In this document: positions 35,268 through 50,197 of the stretch, in pieces
How the letters are laid out: every line of letters begins with the position of its first letter
How positions within the stretch are numbered: position 1 is the stretch's first letter
From: Dichetophora obliterata
Lineage: Eukaryota > Arthropoda > Insecta > Diptera > Sciomyzidae
DNA: 64,000 nucleotides
Direction of reading: 5' to 3'
NCBI GenBank assembly: GCA_963920525.1
Contig: OY986439.1
Span: 213,742,000 to 213,805,999 of the forward strand
The notes under the pieces: generated by a model
The model's input: the letters and a program-made list of their open reading frames with translations, nothing else
Database searches by the model: none
What the model was told of the DNA's origin: nothing
Program-made: the position numbers and the translations under genes

Positions 35268-38200
35268 ACTAAGATTCTTGAAAAAAATCAAATTTCAGAA
35301 AACTTTTTTCTGAATATGCAGTCTTGTGTATATATGTATTAGAAACAATTTGGTGCATAAATCGTCCTTGTAGGATGTATGGTTTGGGAGTTATGACGGA
35401 AAAAGCACATGTTTTTGGCCAGCTACCACTCCAAAAAGTGTTCTACAACTCCTAAACTACAAGAGATAGAGCAAACGGCATTTGGACAAAGGACTATCCC
35501 TTCTTAAGGACGAGGACCTGGTGCTCCTTTTAATGCATGAATCGTCCTTATCTGATATGTAGTTTTTATTTTAGAAAATAAATAAAAAAAATAAAAATTG
35601 ACAAAAAAGGACACATGAAATTAACATGAAATCTAATTTTTAAAATTATTTCAAGGATACAGTCTTGTGGGCAGTAGCTTAAGGAACATTTTGATGCATA
35701 AATCGTCCTTTTATGATGTATGGTTTAGAAGTTATGGCTAAAAAATCAAAAAAATCGCAAAAAACCACGTCAAAAACTATGATTCATGTAAAAAATTTTA
35801 ACTAAGATTCTTGAAAAAAATCAAATTTCAGAAAACTTTTTTCTGAATATGCAGTCTTGTGTATATATGTATTAGAAACAATTTGGTGCATAAATCGTCC
35901 TTGTAGGATGTATGGTTTGGGAGTTATGACGGAAAAAGCACATGTTTTTGGCCAGCTACCACTCCAAAAAGTGTTCTACAACTCCTAAACTACAAGAGAT
36001 AGAGCAAACGGCATTTGGACAAAGGAGTATCCCTTCTTAAGGACGAGGACCTGGTGCTCATTTTAATGCATGAATCGTCCTTATCTGATATGTAGTTTTT
36101 ATTTTAGAAAATAAATAAAAAAAATAAAAATTGACAAAAAAGGACACATGAAATTAACATGAAATCTAATTTTTAAAATTATTTCAAGGATACAGTCTTG
36201 TGGGCAGTAGCTTAAGGAACATTTTGATGCATAAATCGTCCTTTTATGATGTATGGTTTAGAAGTTATGGCTAAAAAATCAAAAAAATCGCAAAAAACCA
36301 CGTCAAAAACTATGATTCATGTAAAAAATTTTAACTAAGATTCTTGAAAAAAATCAAATTTCAGAAAACTTTTTTCTGAATATGCAGTCTTGTGTATATA
36401 TGTATTAGAAACAATTTGGTGCATAAATCGTCCTTGTAGGATGTATGGTTTGGAAGTTATGACGGAAAAAGCACATGTTTTTGGCCAGCTACCACTCCAA
36501 AAAGTGTTCTACAACTCCTAAACTACAAGAGATAGAGCAAACGGCATTTGGACAAAGGAGTATCCCTTCTTAAGGACGAGGACCTGGTGCTCATTTTAAT
36601 GCATGAATCGTCCTTATCTGATATGTAGTTTTTATTTTAGAAAATAAATAAAAAAAATAAAAATTGACAAAAAAGGACACATGAAATTAACATGAAATCT
36701 AATTTTTAAAATTATTTCAAGGATACAGTCTTGTGGGCAGTAGCTTAAGGAACATTTTGATGCATAAATCGTCCTTTTATGATGTATGGTTTAGAAGTTA
36801 TGGCTAAAAAATCAAAAAAATCGCAAAAAACCACGTCAAAAACTATGATTCATGTAAAAAATTTTAACTAAGATTCTTGAAAAAAATCAAATTTCAGAAA
36901 ACTTTTTTCTGAATATGCAGTCTTGTGTATATATGTATTAGAAACAATTTGGTGCATAAATCGTCCTTGTAGGATGTATGGTTTGGGAGTTATGACGGAA
37001 AAAGCACATGTTTTTGGCCAGCTACCACTCCAAAAAGTGTTCTACAACTCCTAAACTACAAGAGAAAGAGTTAACGGCATTTGGACAAAGGAGTATCCCT
37101 TCTTAAGGACGAGGACCTGGTGCTCATTTTAATGCATGAATCGTCCTTATCTGATATGTAGTTTTTATTTTAGAAAATAAATAAAAAAAATAAAAATTGA
37201 CAAAAAAGGACACATGAAATTAACATGAAATCTAATTTTTAAAATTATTTCAAGGATACAGTCTTGTGGGCAGTAGCTTAAGGAACATTTTGATGCATAA
37301 ATCGTCCTTTTATGATGTATGGTTTAGAAGTTATGGCTAAAAAATCAAAAAAATCGCAAAAAACCACGTCAAAAACTATGATTCATGTAAAAAATTTTAA
37401 CTAAGATTCTTGAAAAAAATCAAATTTCAGAAAACTTTTTTCTGAATATGCAGTCTTGTGTATATATGTATTAGAAACAATTTGGTGCATAAATCGTCCT
37501 TGTAGGATGTATGGTTTGGGAGTTATGACGGAAAAAGCACATGTTTTTGGCCAGCTACCACTCCAAAAAGTGTTCTACAACTCCTAAACTACAAGAGATA
37601 GAGCAAACGGCATTTGGACAAAGGAGTATCCCTTCTTAAGGACGAGGACCTGGTTCTCATTTTAATGCATGAATCGTCCTTATCTGATATGTAGTTTTTA
37701 TTTTAGAAAATAAATAAAAAAAATAAAAATTGACAAAAAAGGACACATGAAATTAACATGAAATCTAATTTTTAAAATTATTTGAAGGATACAGTCTTGT
37801 GGGCAGTAGCTTAAGGAACATTTTGATGCATAAATCGTCCTTTTATGATGTATGGTTTAGAAGTTATGGCTAAAAAATCAAAAAAATCGCAAAAAACCAC
37901 GTCAAAAACTATGATTCATGTAAAAAATTTTAACTAAGATTCTTGAAAAAAATCAAATTTCAGAAAACTTTTTTCTGAATATGCAGTCTTGTGTATATAT
38001 GTATTAGAAACAATTTGGTGCATAAATCGTCCTTGTAGGATGTATGGTTTGGGAGTTATGACGGAAAAAGCACATGTTTTTGGCCAGCTACCACTCCAAA
38101 AAGTGTTCTACAACTCTTAAACTACAAGAGATAGAGCAAACGGCATTTGGACAAAGGAGTATCCCTTCTTAAGGACGAGGACCTGGTGCTCATTTTAATG

Positions 38201-41135
38201 CATGAATCGTCCTTATCTGATATGTAGTTTTTATTTTAGAAAATAAATAAAAAAAATAAAAATTGACAAAAAAGGACACATGAAATTAACATGAAATCTA
38301 ATTTTTAAAATTATTTCAAGGATACAATCTTGTGGGCAGTAGCTTAAGGAACATTTTGATGCATAAATCGTCCTTTTATGATGTATGGTTTAGAAGTTAT
38401 GGCTAAAAAATCAAAAAAATCGCAAAAAACCACGTCAAAAACTATGATTCATGTAAAAAATTTTAACTAAGATTCTTGAAAAAAATCAAATTTCAGAAAA
38501 CTTTTTTCTGAATATGCAGTCTTGTGTATATATGTATTAGAAACAATTTGGTGCATAAATCGTCCTTGTAGGATGTATGGTTTGGAAGTTATGACGGAAA
38601 AAGCACATGTTTTTGGCCAGCTACCACTCCAAAAAGTGTTCTACAACTCCTAAACTACAAGAGATAGAGCAAACGGCATTTGGACAAAGGACTATCCCTT
38701 CTTAAGGACGAGGACCTGGTGCTCATTTTAATGCATGAATCGTCCTTATCTGATATGTAGTTTTTATTTTAGAAAATAAATAAAAAAAATAAAAATTGAC
38801 AAAAAAGGACACATGAAATTAACATGAAATCTAATTTTTAAAATTATTTCAAGGATACAGTCTTGTGGGCAGTAGCTTAAGGAACATTTTGATGCATAAA
38901 TCGTCCTTTTATGATGTATGGTTTAGAAGTTATGGCTAAAAAATCAAAAAAATCGCAAAAAAAACACGTCAAAAACTATGATTCATGTAAAAAATTTTAA
39001 CTAAGATTCTTGAAAAAAATCAAATTTCAGAAAACTTTTTTCTGAATATGCAGTCTTGTGTATATATGTATTAGAAACAATTTGGTGCATAAATCGTCCT
39101 TGTAGGATGTATGGTTTGGGAGTTATGACGGAAAAAGCACATGTTTCTGGCCAGCTACCACTCCAAAAAGTGTTCTACAACTCCTAAACTACAAGAGATA
39201 GAGCAAACGGCATTTGGACAAAGGAGTATCCCTTCTTAAGGACGAGGACCTGGTTCTCATTTTAATGCATGAATCGTCCTTATCTGATATGTAGTTTTTA
39301 TTTTAGAAAATAAATAAAAAAAATAAAAATTGACAAAAAAGGACACATGAAATTAACATGAAATCTAATTTTTAAAATTATTTGAAGGATACAGTCTTGT
39401 GGGCAGTAGCTTAAGGAACATTTTGATGCATAAATCGTCCTTTTATGATGTATGGTTTAGAAGTTATGGCTAAAAAATCAAAAAAATCGCAAAAAACCAC
39501 GTCAAAAACTATGATTCATGTAAAAAATTTTAACTAAGATTCTTGAAAAAAATCAAATTTCAGAAAACTTTTTTCTGAATATGCAGTCTTGTGTATATAT
39601 GTATTAGAAACAATTTGGTGCATAAATCGTCCTTGTAGGATGTATGGTTTGGGAGTTATGACGGAAAAAGCACATGTTTTTGGCCAGCTACCACTCCAAA
39701 AAGTGTTCTACAACTCTTAAACTACAAGAGATAGAGCAAACGGCATTTGGACAAAGGAGTATCCCTTCTTAAGGACGAGGACCTGGTGCTCATTTTAATG
39801 CATGAATCGTCCTTATCTGATATGTAGTTTTTATTTTAGAAAATAAATAAAAAAAATAAAAATTGACAAAAAAGGACACATGAAATTAACATGAAATCTA
39901 ATTTTTTTAAAATTATTTCAAGGATACAGTCTTGTGGGCAGTAGCTTAAGGAACATTTTGATGCATAAATCGTCTTTTTATGATGTATGGTTTAGAAGTT
40001 ATGGCTAAAAAATCAAAAAAATCGCAAAAAACCACGTCAAAAACTATGATTCATGTAAAAAATTTTAACTAAGATTCTTGAAAAAAATCAAATTTCAGAA
40101 AACTTTTTTCTGAATATGCAGTCTTGTGTATATATGTATTAGAAACAATTTGGTGCATAAATCGTCCTTGTAGGATGTATGGTTTGGGAGTTATGACGGA
40201 AAAAGCACATGTTTTTGGCCAGCTACCACTCCAAAAAGTGTTCTACAACTCCTAAACTACAAGAGATAGAGCAAACGGCATTTGGACAAAGGACTATCCC
40301 TTCTTAAGGACGAGGACCTGGTAATCATTTTAATGCATGAATCGTCCTTATCTGATATGTAGTTTTTATTTTAGAAAATAAATAAAAAAAATAAAAATTG
40401 ACAAAAAAGGACACATGAAATTAACATGAAATCTAATTTTTAAAATTATTTCAAGGATACAGTCTTGTGGGCAGTAGCTTAAGGAACATTTTGATGCATA
40501 AATCGTCCTTTTATGATGTATGGTTTAGAAGTTATGGCTAAAAAATCAAAAAAATCGCAAAAAACCACGTCAAAAACTATGATTCATGTAAAAAATTTTA
40601 ACCAAGATTCTTGAAAAAAATCAAATTTCAGAAAACTTTTTTCTGAATATGCAGTCTTGTGTATATATGTATTAGAAACAATTTGGTGCATAAATCGTCC
40701 TTGTAGTATGTATGGTTTGGGAGTTATGACGGAAAAAGCACATGTTTCTGGCCAGCTACCACTCCAAAAAGTGTTCTACAACTCCTAAACTACAAGAGAT
40801 AGAGCAAACGGCATTTGGACAAAGGAGTATCCCTTCTTAAGGACGAGGACCTGGTGCTCATTTTAATGCATGAATCGTCCTTATCTGATATGTAGTTTTT
40901 ATTTTAGAAAATAAATAAAAAAAATAAAAATTGACAAAAAAGGACACATGAAATTAACATGAAATCTAATTTTTTTAAAATTATTTCAAGGATACAGTCT
41001 TGTGGGCAGTAGCTTAAGGAACATTTTGATGCATAAATCGTCTTTTTATGATGTATGGTTTAGAAGTTATGGCTAAAAAATCAAAAAAATCGCAAAAAAC
41101 CACGTCAAAAACTATGATTCATGTAAAAAATTTTA
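35268..41135 (+). repeat. Monomers 68-78, with a 1600-bp local duplication
   Basis: Starts are 35268, 35801, 36334, 36867, 37400, 37933, 38466, 39000, 39533, 40068 and 40601. Rare changes repeat at exactly three monomers' distance. TTTGAAGG for TTTCAAGG lies at about 37783 and 39383, both in GGTTCTC monomers. CAACTCTTAA lies at 38111 and 39711. Monomers 76 and 78 share two extra T in the AT palindrome and TCGTCTTT in core C. Monomer 71 has AGAGAAAGAGTTAACGG (about 37065), a marker seen again at about 43998. Confidence 0.85.
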
Positions 41136-44100
41136 ACTAAGATTCTTGAAAAAAATCAAATTTCAGAAAACTTTTTTCTGAATATGCAGTCTTGTGTATA
41201 TATGTATTAGAAACAATTTGGTGCATAAATCGTCCTTGTAGGATGTATGGTTTGGAAGTTATGACGGAAAAAGCACATGTTTTTGGCCAGCTACCACTCC
41301 AAAAAGTGTTCTACAACTCCTAAACTACAAGAGATAGAGCAAACGGCATTTGGACAAAGGAGTATCCCTTCTTAAGGACGAGGACCTGGTGCTCATTTTA
41401 ATGCATGAATCGTCCTTATCTGATATGTAGTTTTTATTTTAGAAAATAAATAAAAAAAATAAAAATTGACAAAAAAGGACACATGAAATTAACATGAAAT
41501 CTAATTTTTAAAATTATTTCAAGGATACAGTCTTGTGGGCAGTAGCTTAAGGAACATTTTGATGCATAAATAGTCCTTTTATGATGTATGGTTTAGAAGT
41601 TATGGCTAAAAAATCAAAAAAATCGCAAAAAACCACGTCAAAAACTATGATTCATGTAAAAAATTTTAACTAAGATTCTTGAAAAAAATCAAATTTCAGA
41701 AAACTTTTTTCTGAATATGCAGTCTTGTGTATATATGTATTAGAAACAATTTGGTGCATAAATCGTCCTTGTAGGATGTATGGTTTGGGAGTTATGACGG
41801 AAAAAGCACATGTTTTTGGCCAGCTACCACTCCAAAAAGTGTTCTACAACTCCTAAACTACAAGAGATAGAGTTAACGGCATTTGGACAAAGGAGTATCC
41901 CTTCTTAAGGACGAGGACCTGGTGCTCATTTTAATGCATGAATCGTCCTTATCTGATATGTAGTTTTTATTTTAGAAAATAAATAAAAAAAAATAAAAAT
42001 TGACAAAAAAGGACACATGAAATTAACATGAAATCTAATTTTTAAAATTATTTCAAGGATACAGTCTTGTGGGCAGTAGCTTAAGGAACATTTTGATGCA
42101 TAAATCGTCCTTTTATGATGTATGGTTTAGAAGTTATGGCTAAAAAATCAAAAAAATCGCAAAAAACCACGTCAAAAACTATGATTCATGTAAAAAATTT
42201 TAACTAAGATTCTTGAAAAAAATCAAATTTCAGAAAACTTTTTTCTGAATATGCAGTCTTGTGTATATATGTATTAGAAACAATTTGGTGCATAAATCGT
42301 CCTTGTAGGATGTATGGTTTGGAAGTTATGACGGAAAAAGCACATGTTTTTGGCCAGCTACCACTCCAAAAAGTGTTCTACAACTCCTAAACTACAAGAG
42401 ATAGAGCAAACGGCATTTGGACAAAGGACTATCCCTTCTTAAGGACGAGGACCTGGTGCTCATTTTAATGCATGAATCGTCCTTATCTGATATGTAGTTT
42501 TTATTTTAGAAAATAAATAAAAAAAATAAAAATTGACAAAAAAGGACACATGAAATTAACATGAAATCTAATTTTTAAAATTATTTCAAGGATACAGTCT
42601 TATGGGCAGTAGCTTAAGGAACATTTTGATGCATAAATCGTCCTTTTATGATGTATGGTTTAGAAGTTATGGCTAAAAAATCAAAAAAATCGCAAAAAAA
42701 CACGTCAAAAACTATGATTCATGTAAAAAATTTTAACTAAGATTCTTGAAAAAAATCAAATTTCAGAAAACTTTTTTCTGAATATGCAGTCTTGTGTATA
42801 TATGTATTAGAAACAATTTGGTGCATAAATCGTCCTTGTAGGATGTATGGTTTGGGAGTTATGACGGAAAAAGCACATGTTTTTGGCCAGCTACCACTCC
42901 AAAAAGTGTTCTACAACTCCTAAACTACAAGAGATAGAGCAAACGGCATTTGGACAAAGGAGTATCCCTTCTTAAGGACGAGAACCTGGTGCTCATTTTA
43001 ATGCATGAATCGTCCTTATCTGATATGTAGTTTTTATTTTAGAAAATAAATAAAAAAAATAAAAATTGACAAAAAAGGACACATGAAATTAACATGAAAT
43101 CTAATTTTTAAAATTATTTCAAGGATACAGTCTTGTGGGCAGTAGCTTAAGGAACATTTTGATGCATAAATCGTCCTTTTATGATGTATGGTTTAGAAGT
43201 TATGGCTAAAAAATCAAAAAAATCGCAAAAAACCACGTCAAAAACTATGATTCATGTAAAAAATTTTAACTAAGATTCTTGAAAAAAATCAAATTTCAGA
43301 AAACTTTTTTCTGAATATGCAGTCTTGTGTATATATGTATTAGAAACAATTTGGTGCATAAATCGTCCTTGTAGGATGTATGGTTTGGAAGTTATGACGG
43401 AAAAAGCACATGTTTTTGGCCAGCTACCACTCCAAAAAGTGTTCTACAACTCCTAAACTACAAGAGATAGAGCAAACGGCATTTGGACAAAGGAGTATCC
43501 CTTCTTAAGGACGAGGACCTGGTGCTCATTTTAATGCATGAATCGTCCTTATCTGATATGTAGTTTTTATTTTAGAAAATAAATAAAAAAAATAAAAATT
43601 GACAAAAAAGGACACATGAAATTAACATGAAATCTAATTTTTAAAATTATTTCAAGGATACAGTCTTGTGGGCAGTAGCTTAAGGAACATTTTGATGCAT
43701 AAATAGTCCTTTTATGATGTATGGTTTAGAAGTTATGGCTAAAAAATCAAAAAAATCGCAAAAAACCACGTCAAAAACTATGATTCATGTAAAAAATTTT
43801 AACTAAGATTCTTGAAAAAAATCAAATTTCAGAAAACTTTTTTCTGAATATGCAGTCTTGTGTATATATGTATTAGAAACAATTTGGTGCATAAATCGTC
43901 CTTGTAGGATGTATGGTTTGGGAGTTATGACGGAAAAAGCACATGTTTTTGGCCAGCTACCACTCCAAAAAGTGTTCTACAACTCCTAAACTACAAGAGA
44001 AAGAGTTAACGGCATTTGGACAAAGGAGTATCCCTTCTTAAGGACGAGGACCTGGTGCTCATTTTAATGCATGAATCGTCCTTATCTGATATGTAGTTTT

Positions 44101-46466
44101 TATTTTAGAAAATAAATAAAAAAAATAAAAATTGACAAAAAAGGACACATGAAATTAACATGAAATCTAATTTTTAAAATTATTTCAAGGATACAGTCTT
44201 GTGGGCAGTAGCTTAAGGAACATTTTGATGCATAAATCGTCCTTTTATGATGTATGGTTTAGAAGTTATGGCTAAAAAATCAAAAAAATCGCAAAAAACC
44301 ACGTCAAAAACTATGATTCATGTAAAAAATTTTAACTAAGATTCTTGAAAAAAATCAAATTTCAGAAAACTTTTTTCTGAATATGCAGTCTTGTGTATAT
44401 ATGTATTAGAAACAATTTGGTGCATAAATCGTCCTTGTAGGATGTATGGTTTGGGAGTTATGACGGAAAAAGCACATGTTTTTGGCCAGCTACCACTCCA
44501 AAAAGTGTTCTACAACTCCTAAACTACAAGAGATAGAGCAAACGGCATTTGGACAAAGGACTATCCCTTCTTAAGGACGAGGACCTGGTGCTCATTTTAA
44601 TGCATGAATCGTCCTTATCTGATATGTAGTTTTTATTTTAGAAAATAAATAAAAAAAATAAAAATTGACAAAAAAGGACACATGAAATTAACATGAAATC
44701 TAATTTTTAAAATTATTTCAAGGATACAGTCTTGTGGGCAGTAGCTTAAGGAACATTTTGATGCATAAATAGTCCTTTTATGATGTATGGTTTAGAAGTT
44801 ATGGCTAAAAAATCAAAAAAATCGCAAAAAACCACGTCAAAAACTATGATTCATGTAAAAAATTTTAACTAAGATTCTTGAAAAAAATCAAATTTCAGAA
44901 AACTTTTTTCTGAATATGCAGTCTTGTGTATATATGTATTAGAAACAATTTGGTGCATAAATCGTCCTTGTAGGATGTATGGTTTGGAAGTTATGACGGA
45001 AAAAGCACATGTTTTTGGCCAGCTACCACTCCAAAAAGTGTTCTACAACTCCTAAACTACAAGAGATAGAGCAAACGGCATTTGGACAAAGGACTATCCC
45101 TTCTTAAGGACGAGGACCTGGTGCTCATTTTAATGCATGAATCGTCCTTATCTGATATGTAGTTTTTATTTTAGAAAATAAATAAAAAAAATAAAAATTG
45201 ACAAAAAAGGACACATGAAATTAACATGAAATCTAATTTTTAAAATTATTTCAAGGATACAGTCTTGTGGGCAGTAGCTTAAGGAACATTTTGATGCATA
45301 AATCGTCCTTTTATGATGTATGGTTTAGAAGTTATGGCTAAAAAATAAAAAAAATCGCAAAAAACCACGTCAAAAACTATGATTCATGTAAAAAATTTTA
45401 ACTAAGATTCTTGAAAAAAATCAAATTTCAGAAAACTTTTTTCTGAATATGCAGTCTTGTGTATATATGTATTAGAAACAATTTGGTGCATAAATCGTCC
45501 TTGTAGGATGTATGGTTTGGGAGTTATGACGGAAAAAGCACATGTTTTTGGCCAGCTACCACTCCAAAAAGTGTTCTACAACTCCTAAACTACAAGAGAT
45601 AGAGTTAACGGCATTTGGACAAAGGAGTATCCCTTCTTAAGGACGAGGACCTGGTGCTCATTTTAATGCATGAATTGTCCTTATCTGATATGTAGTTTTT
45701 ATTTTAGAAAATAAATAAAAAAAATAAAAATTGACAAAAAAGGACACATGAAATTAACATGAAATCTAATTTTTAAAATTATTTCAAGGATACAGTCTTG
45801 TGGGCAGTAGCTTAAGGAACATTTTGATGCATAAATCGTCCTTTTATGATGTATGGTTTAGAAGTTATGGCTAAAAAATCAAAAAAATCGCAAAAAACCA
45901 CGTCAAAAACTATGATTCATGTAAAAAATTTTAACCAAGATTCTTGAAAAAAATCAAATTTCAGAAAACTTTTTTCTGAATATGCAGTCTTGTGTATATA
46001 TGTATTAGAAACAATTTGGTGCATAAATCGTCCTTGTAGGATGTATGGTTTGGGAGTTATGACGGAAAAAGCACATGTTTCTGGCCAGCTACCACTCCAA
46101 AAAGTGTTCTACAACTCCTAAACTACAAGAGATAGAGCAAACGGCATTTGGACAAAGGAGTATCCCTTCTTAAGGACGAGGACCTGGTGCTCATTTTAAT
46201 GCATGAATCGTCCTTATCTGATATGTAGTTTTTATTTTAGAAAATAAATAAAAAAAATAAAAATTGACAAAAAAGGACACATGAAATTAACATGAAATCT
46301 AATTTTTAAAATTATTTCAAGGATACAGTCTTGTGGGCAGTAGCTTAAGGAACATTTTGATGCATAAATCGTCCTTTTATGATGTATGGTTTAGAAGTTA
46401 TGGCTAAAAAATCAAAAAAATCGCAAAAAAACACGTCAAAAACTATGATTCATGTAAAAAATTTTA
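41136..46466 (+). repeat. Monomers 79-88, TAGTCC/GTTAAC pairs
   Basis: Starts are 41136, 41669, 42203, 42736, 43269, 43802, 44335, 44868, 45401 and 45934. Monomers with TAGTCC in core C (79, 83) are each followed directly by a monomer with GAGTTAACGG (80, 84). The two pairs are 2133 bp apart, four monomers. Monomer 85 has TAGTCC again, and 87 has GTTAAC after one intervening monomer. Monomer 88 begins ACCAAG and has GTTTCTGG, as does 78 (40601). Confidence 0.84.
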
Positions 46467-49400
46467 ACTAAGATTCTTGAAAAAAATCAAATTTCAGAAA
46501 ACTTTTTTCTGAATATGCAGTCTTGTGTATATATGTATTAGAAACAATTTGGTGCATAAATCGTCCTTGTAGGATGTATGGTTTGGGAGTTATGACGGAA
46601 AAAGCACATGTTTTTGGCCAGCTACCACTCCAAAAAGTGTTCTACAACTCCTAAACTACAAGAGATAGAGCAAACGGCATTTGGACAAAGGAGTATCCCT
46701 TCTTAAGGACGAGGACCTGGTGCTCATTTTAATGCATGAATCGTCCTTATCTGATATGTAGTTTTTATTTTAGAAAATAAATAAAAAAAATAAAAATTGA
46801 CAAAAAAGGACACATGAAATTAACATGAAATCTAATTTTTAAAATTATTTCAAGGATACAGTCTTGTGGGCAGTAGCTTAAGGAATATTTTGATGCATAA
46901 ATCGTCCTTTTATAATGTATGGTTTAGAAGTTATGGCTAAAAAATAAAAAAAATCGCAAAAAAACACGTCAAAAACTATGATTCATGTAAAAAATTTTAA
47001 CTAAGATTCTTGAAAAAAATCAAATTTCAGAAAACTTTTTTCTGAATATGCAGTCTTGTGTATATATGTATTAGAAACAATTTGGTGCATAAATCGTCCT
47101 TGTAGGATGTATGGTTTGGGAGTTATGACGGAAAAAGCACATGTTTTTGGCCAGCTACCACTCCAAAAAGTGTTCTACAACTCCTAAACTACAAGAGATA
47201 GAGCAAACGGCATTTGGACAAAGGAGTATCCCTTCTTAAGGACGAGGACCTGGTGCTCATTTTAATGCATGAATCGTCCTTATCTGATATGTAGTTTTTA
47301 TTTTAGAAAATAAATAAAAAAAATAAAAATTGACAAAAAAGGACACATGAAATTAACATGAAATCTAATTTTTAAAATTATTTCAAGGATACAGTCTTGT
47401 GGGCAGTAGCTTAAGGAACATTTTGATGCATAAATCGTCCTTTTATGATGTATGGTTTAGAAGTTATGGCTAAAAAATCAAAAAAATCGCAAAAAACCAC
47501 GTCAAAAACTATGATTCATGTAAAAAATTTTAACTAAGATTCTTGAAAAAAATCAAATTTCAGAAAACTTTTTTCTGAATATGCAGTCTTGTGTATATAT
47601 GTATTAGAAACAATTTGGTGCATAAATCGTCCTTGTAGGATGTATGGTTTGGAAGTTATGACGGAAAAAGCACATGTTTTTGGCCAGCTACCACTCCAAA
47701 AAGTGTTCTACAACTCCTAAACTACAAGAGATAGAGCAAACGGCATTTGGACAAAGGACTATCCCTTCTTAAGGACGAGGACCTGGTGCTCATTTTAATG
47801 CATGAATCGTCCTTATCTGATATGTAGTTTTTATTTTAGAAAATAAATAAAAAAAATAAAAATTGACAAAAAAGGACACATGAAATTAACATGAAATCTA
47901 ATTTTTAAAATTATTTCAAGGATACAGTCTTGTGGGCAGTAGCTTAAGGAACATTTTGATGCATAAATCGTCCTTTTATGATGTATGGTTTAGAAGTTAT
48001 GGCTAAAAAATCAAAAAAATCGCAAAAAAACACGTCAAAAACTATGATTCATGTAAAAAATTTTAACTAAGATTCTTGAAAAAAATCAAATTTCAGAAAA
48101 CTTTTTTCTGAATATGCAGTCTTGTGTATATATGTATTAGAAACAATTTGGTGCATAAATCGTCCTTGTAGGATGTATGGTTTGGGAGTTATGACGGAAA
48201 AAGCACATGTTTTTGGCCAGCTACCACTCCAAAAAGTGTTCTACAACTCCTAAACTACAAGAGATAGAGCAAACGGCATTTGGACAAAGGAGTATCCCTT
48301 CTTAAGGACGAGGACCTGGTGCTCATTTTAATGCATGAATCGTCCTTATCTGATATGTAGTTTTTATTTTAGAAAATAAATAAAAAAAATAAAAATTAAC
48401 AAAAAAGGACACATGAAATTAACATGAAATCTAATTTTTAAAATTATTTCAAGGATACAGTCTTGTGGGCAGTAGCTTAAGGAACATTTTGATGCATAAA
48501 TCGTCCTTTTATGATGTATGGTTTAGAAGTTATGGCTAAAAAATCAAAAAAATCGCAAAAAACCACGTCAAAAACTATGATTCATGTAAAAAATTTTAAC
48601 TAAGATTCTTGAAAAAAATCAAATTTCAGAAAACTTTTTTCTGAATATGCAGTCTTGTGTATATATGTATTAGAAACAATTTGGTGCATAAATCGTCCTT
48701 GTAGGATGTATGGTTTGGAAGTTATGACGGAAAAAGCACATGTTTTTGGCCAGCTACCACTCCAAAAAGTGTTCTACAACTCCTAAACTACAAGAGATAG
48801 AGCAAACGGCATTTGGACAAAGGAGTATCCCTTCTTAAGGACGAGGACCTGGTGCTCATTTTAATGCATGAATCGTCCTTATCTGATATGTAGTTTTTAT
48901 TTTAGAAAATAAATAAAAAAAATAAAAATTGACAAAAAAGGACACATGAAATTAACATGAAATCTAATTTTTAAAATTATTTCAAGGATACAGTCTTGTG
49001 GGCAGTAGCTTAAGAAACATTTTGATGCATAAATCGTCCTTTTATGATGTATGGTTTAGAAGTTATGGCTAAAAAATCAAAAAAATCGCAAAAAAACACG
49101 TCAAAAACTATGATTCATGTAAAAAATTTTAACTAAGATTCTTGAAAAAAATCAAATTTCAGAAAACTTTTTTCTGAATATGCAGTCTTGTGTATATATG
49201 TATTAGAAACAATTTGGTGCATAAATCGTCCTTGTAGGATGTATGGTTTGGGAGTTATGACGGAAAAAGCACATGTTTTTGGCCAGCTACCACTCCAAAA
49301 AGTGTTCTACAACTCCTAAACTACAAGAGATAGAGCAAACGGCATTTGGACAAAGGAGTATCCCTTCTTAAGGACGAGGACCTGGTGCTCATTTTAATGC

Positions 49401-50197
49401 ATGAATCGTCCTTATCTGATATGTAGTTTTTATTTTAGAAAATAAATAAAAAAAATAAAAATTGACAAAAAAGGACACATGAAATTAACATGAAATCTAA
49501 TTTTTAAAATTATTTCAAGGATACAGTCTTGTGGGCAGTAGCTTAAGGAACATTTTGATGCATAAATCGTCCTTTTATGATGTATGGTTTAGAAGTTATG
49601 GCTAAAAAATCAAAAAAATCGCAAAAAACCACGTCAAAAACTATGATTCATGTAAAAAATTGTAACTAAGATTCTTGAAAAAAATCAAATTTCAGAAAAC
49701 TTTTTTCTGAATATGCAGTCTTGTGTATATATGTATTAGAAACAATTTGGTGCATAAATCGTCCTTGTAGGATGTATGGTTTGGGAGTTATGACGGAAAA
49801 AGCACATGTTTTTGGCCAGCTACCACTCCAAAAAGTGTTCTACAACTCCTAAACTACAAGAGATAGAGCAAACGGCATTTGGACAAAGGACTATCCCTTC
49901 TTAAGGACGAGGACCTGGTGCTCATTTTAATGCATGAATCGTCCTTATCTGATATGTAGTTTTTATTTTAGAAAATAAATAAAAAAAATAAAAATTGACA
50001 AAAAAGGACACATGAAATTAACATGAAATCTAATTTTTAAAATTATTTCAAGGATACAGTCTTGTGGGCAGTAGCTTAAGGAACATTTTGATGCATAAAT
50101 CGTCCTTTTATGATGTATGGTTTAGAAGTTATGGCTAAAAAATCAAAAAAATCGCAAAAAAACACGTCAAAAACTATGATTCACGTAAAAAATTTTA
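46467..50197 (+). repeat. Monomers 89-95
   Basis: Starts are 46467, 47000, 47533, 48066, 48599, 49132 and 49665. From 47533 the GGAAG and GGGAG forms alternate, the start of the two-monomer pattern that marks the rest of the window. Monomer 93 has TTAAGAAACATT (about 49011), a change found again in monomers at 52330, 53395, 60858 and 63523. Private changes include TATAATGTATGG (about 46911), AATTAACAAA (about 48396) and AATTGTAAC (about 49659). Confidence 0.85.
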
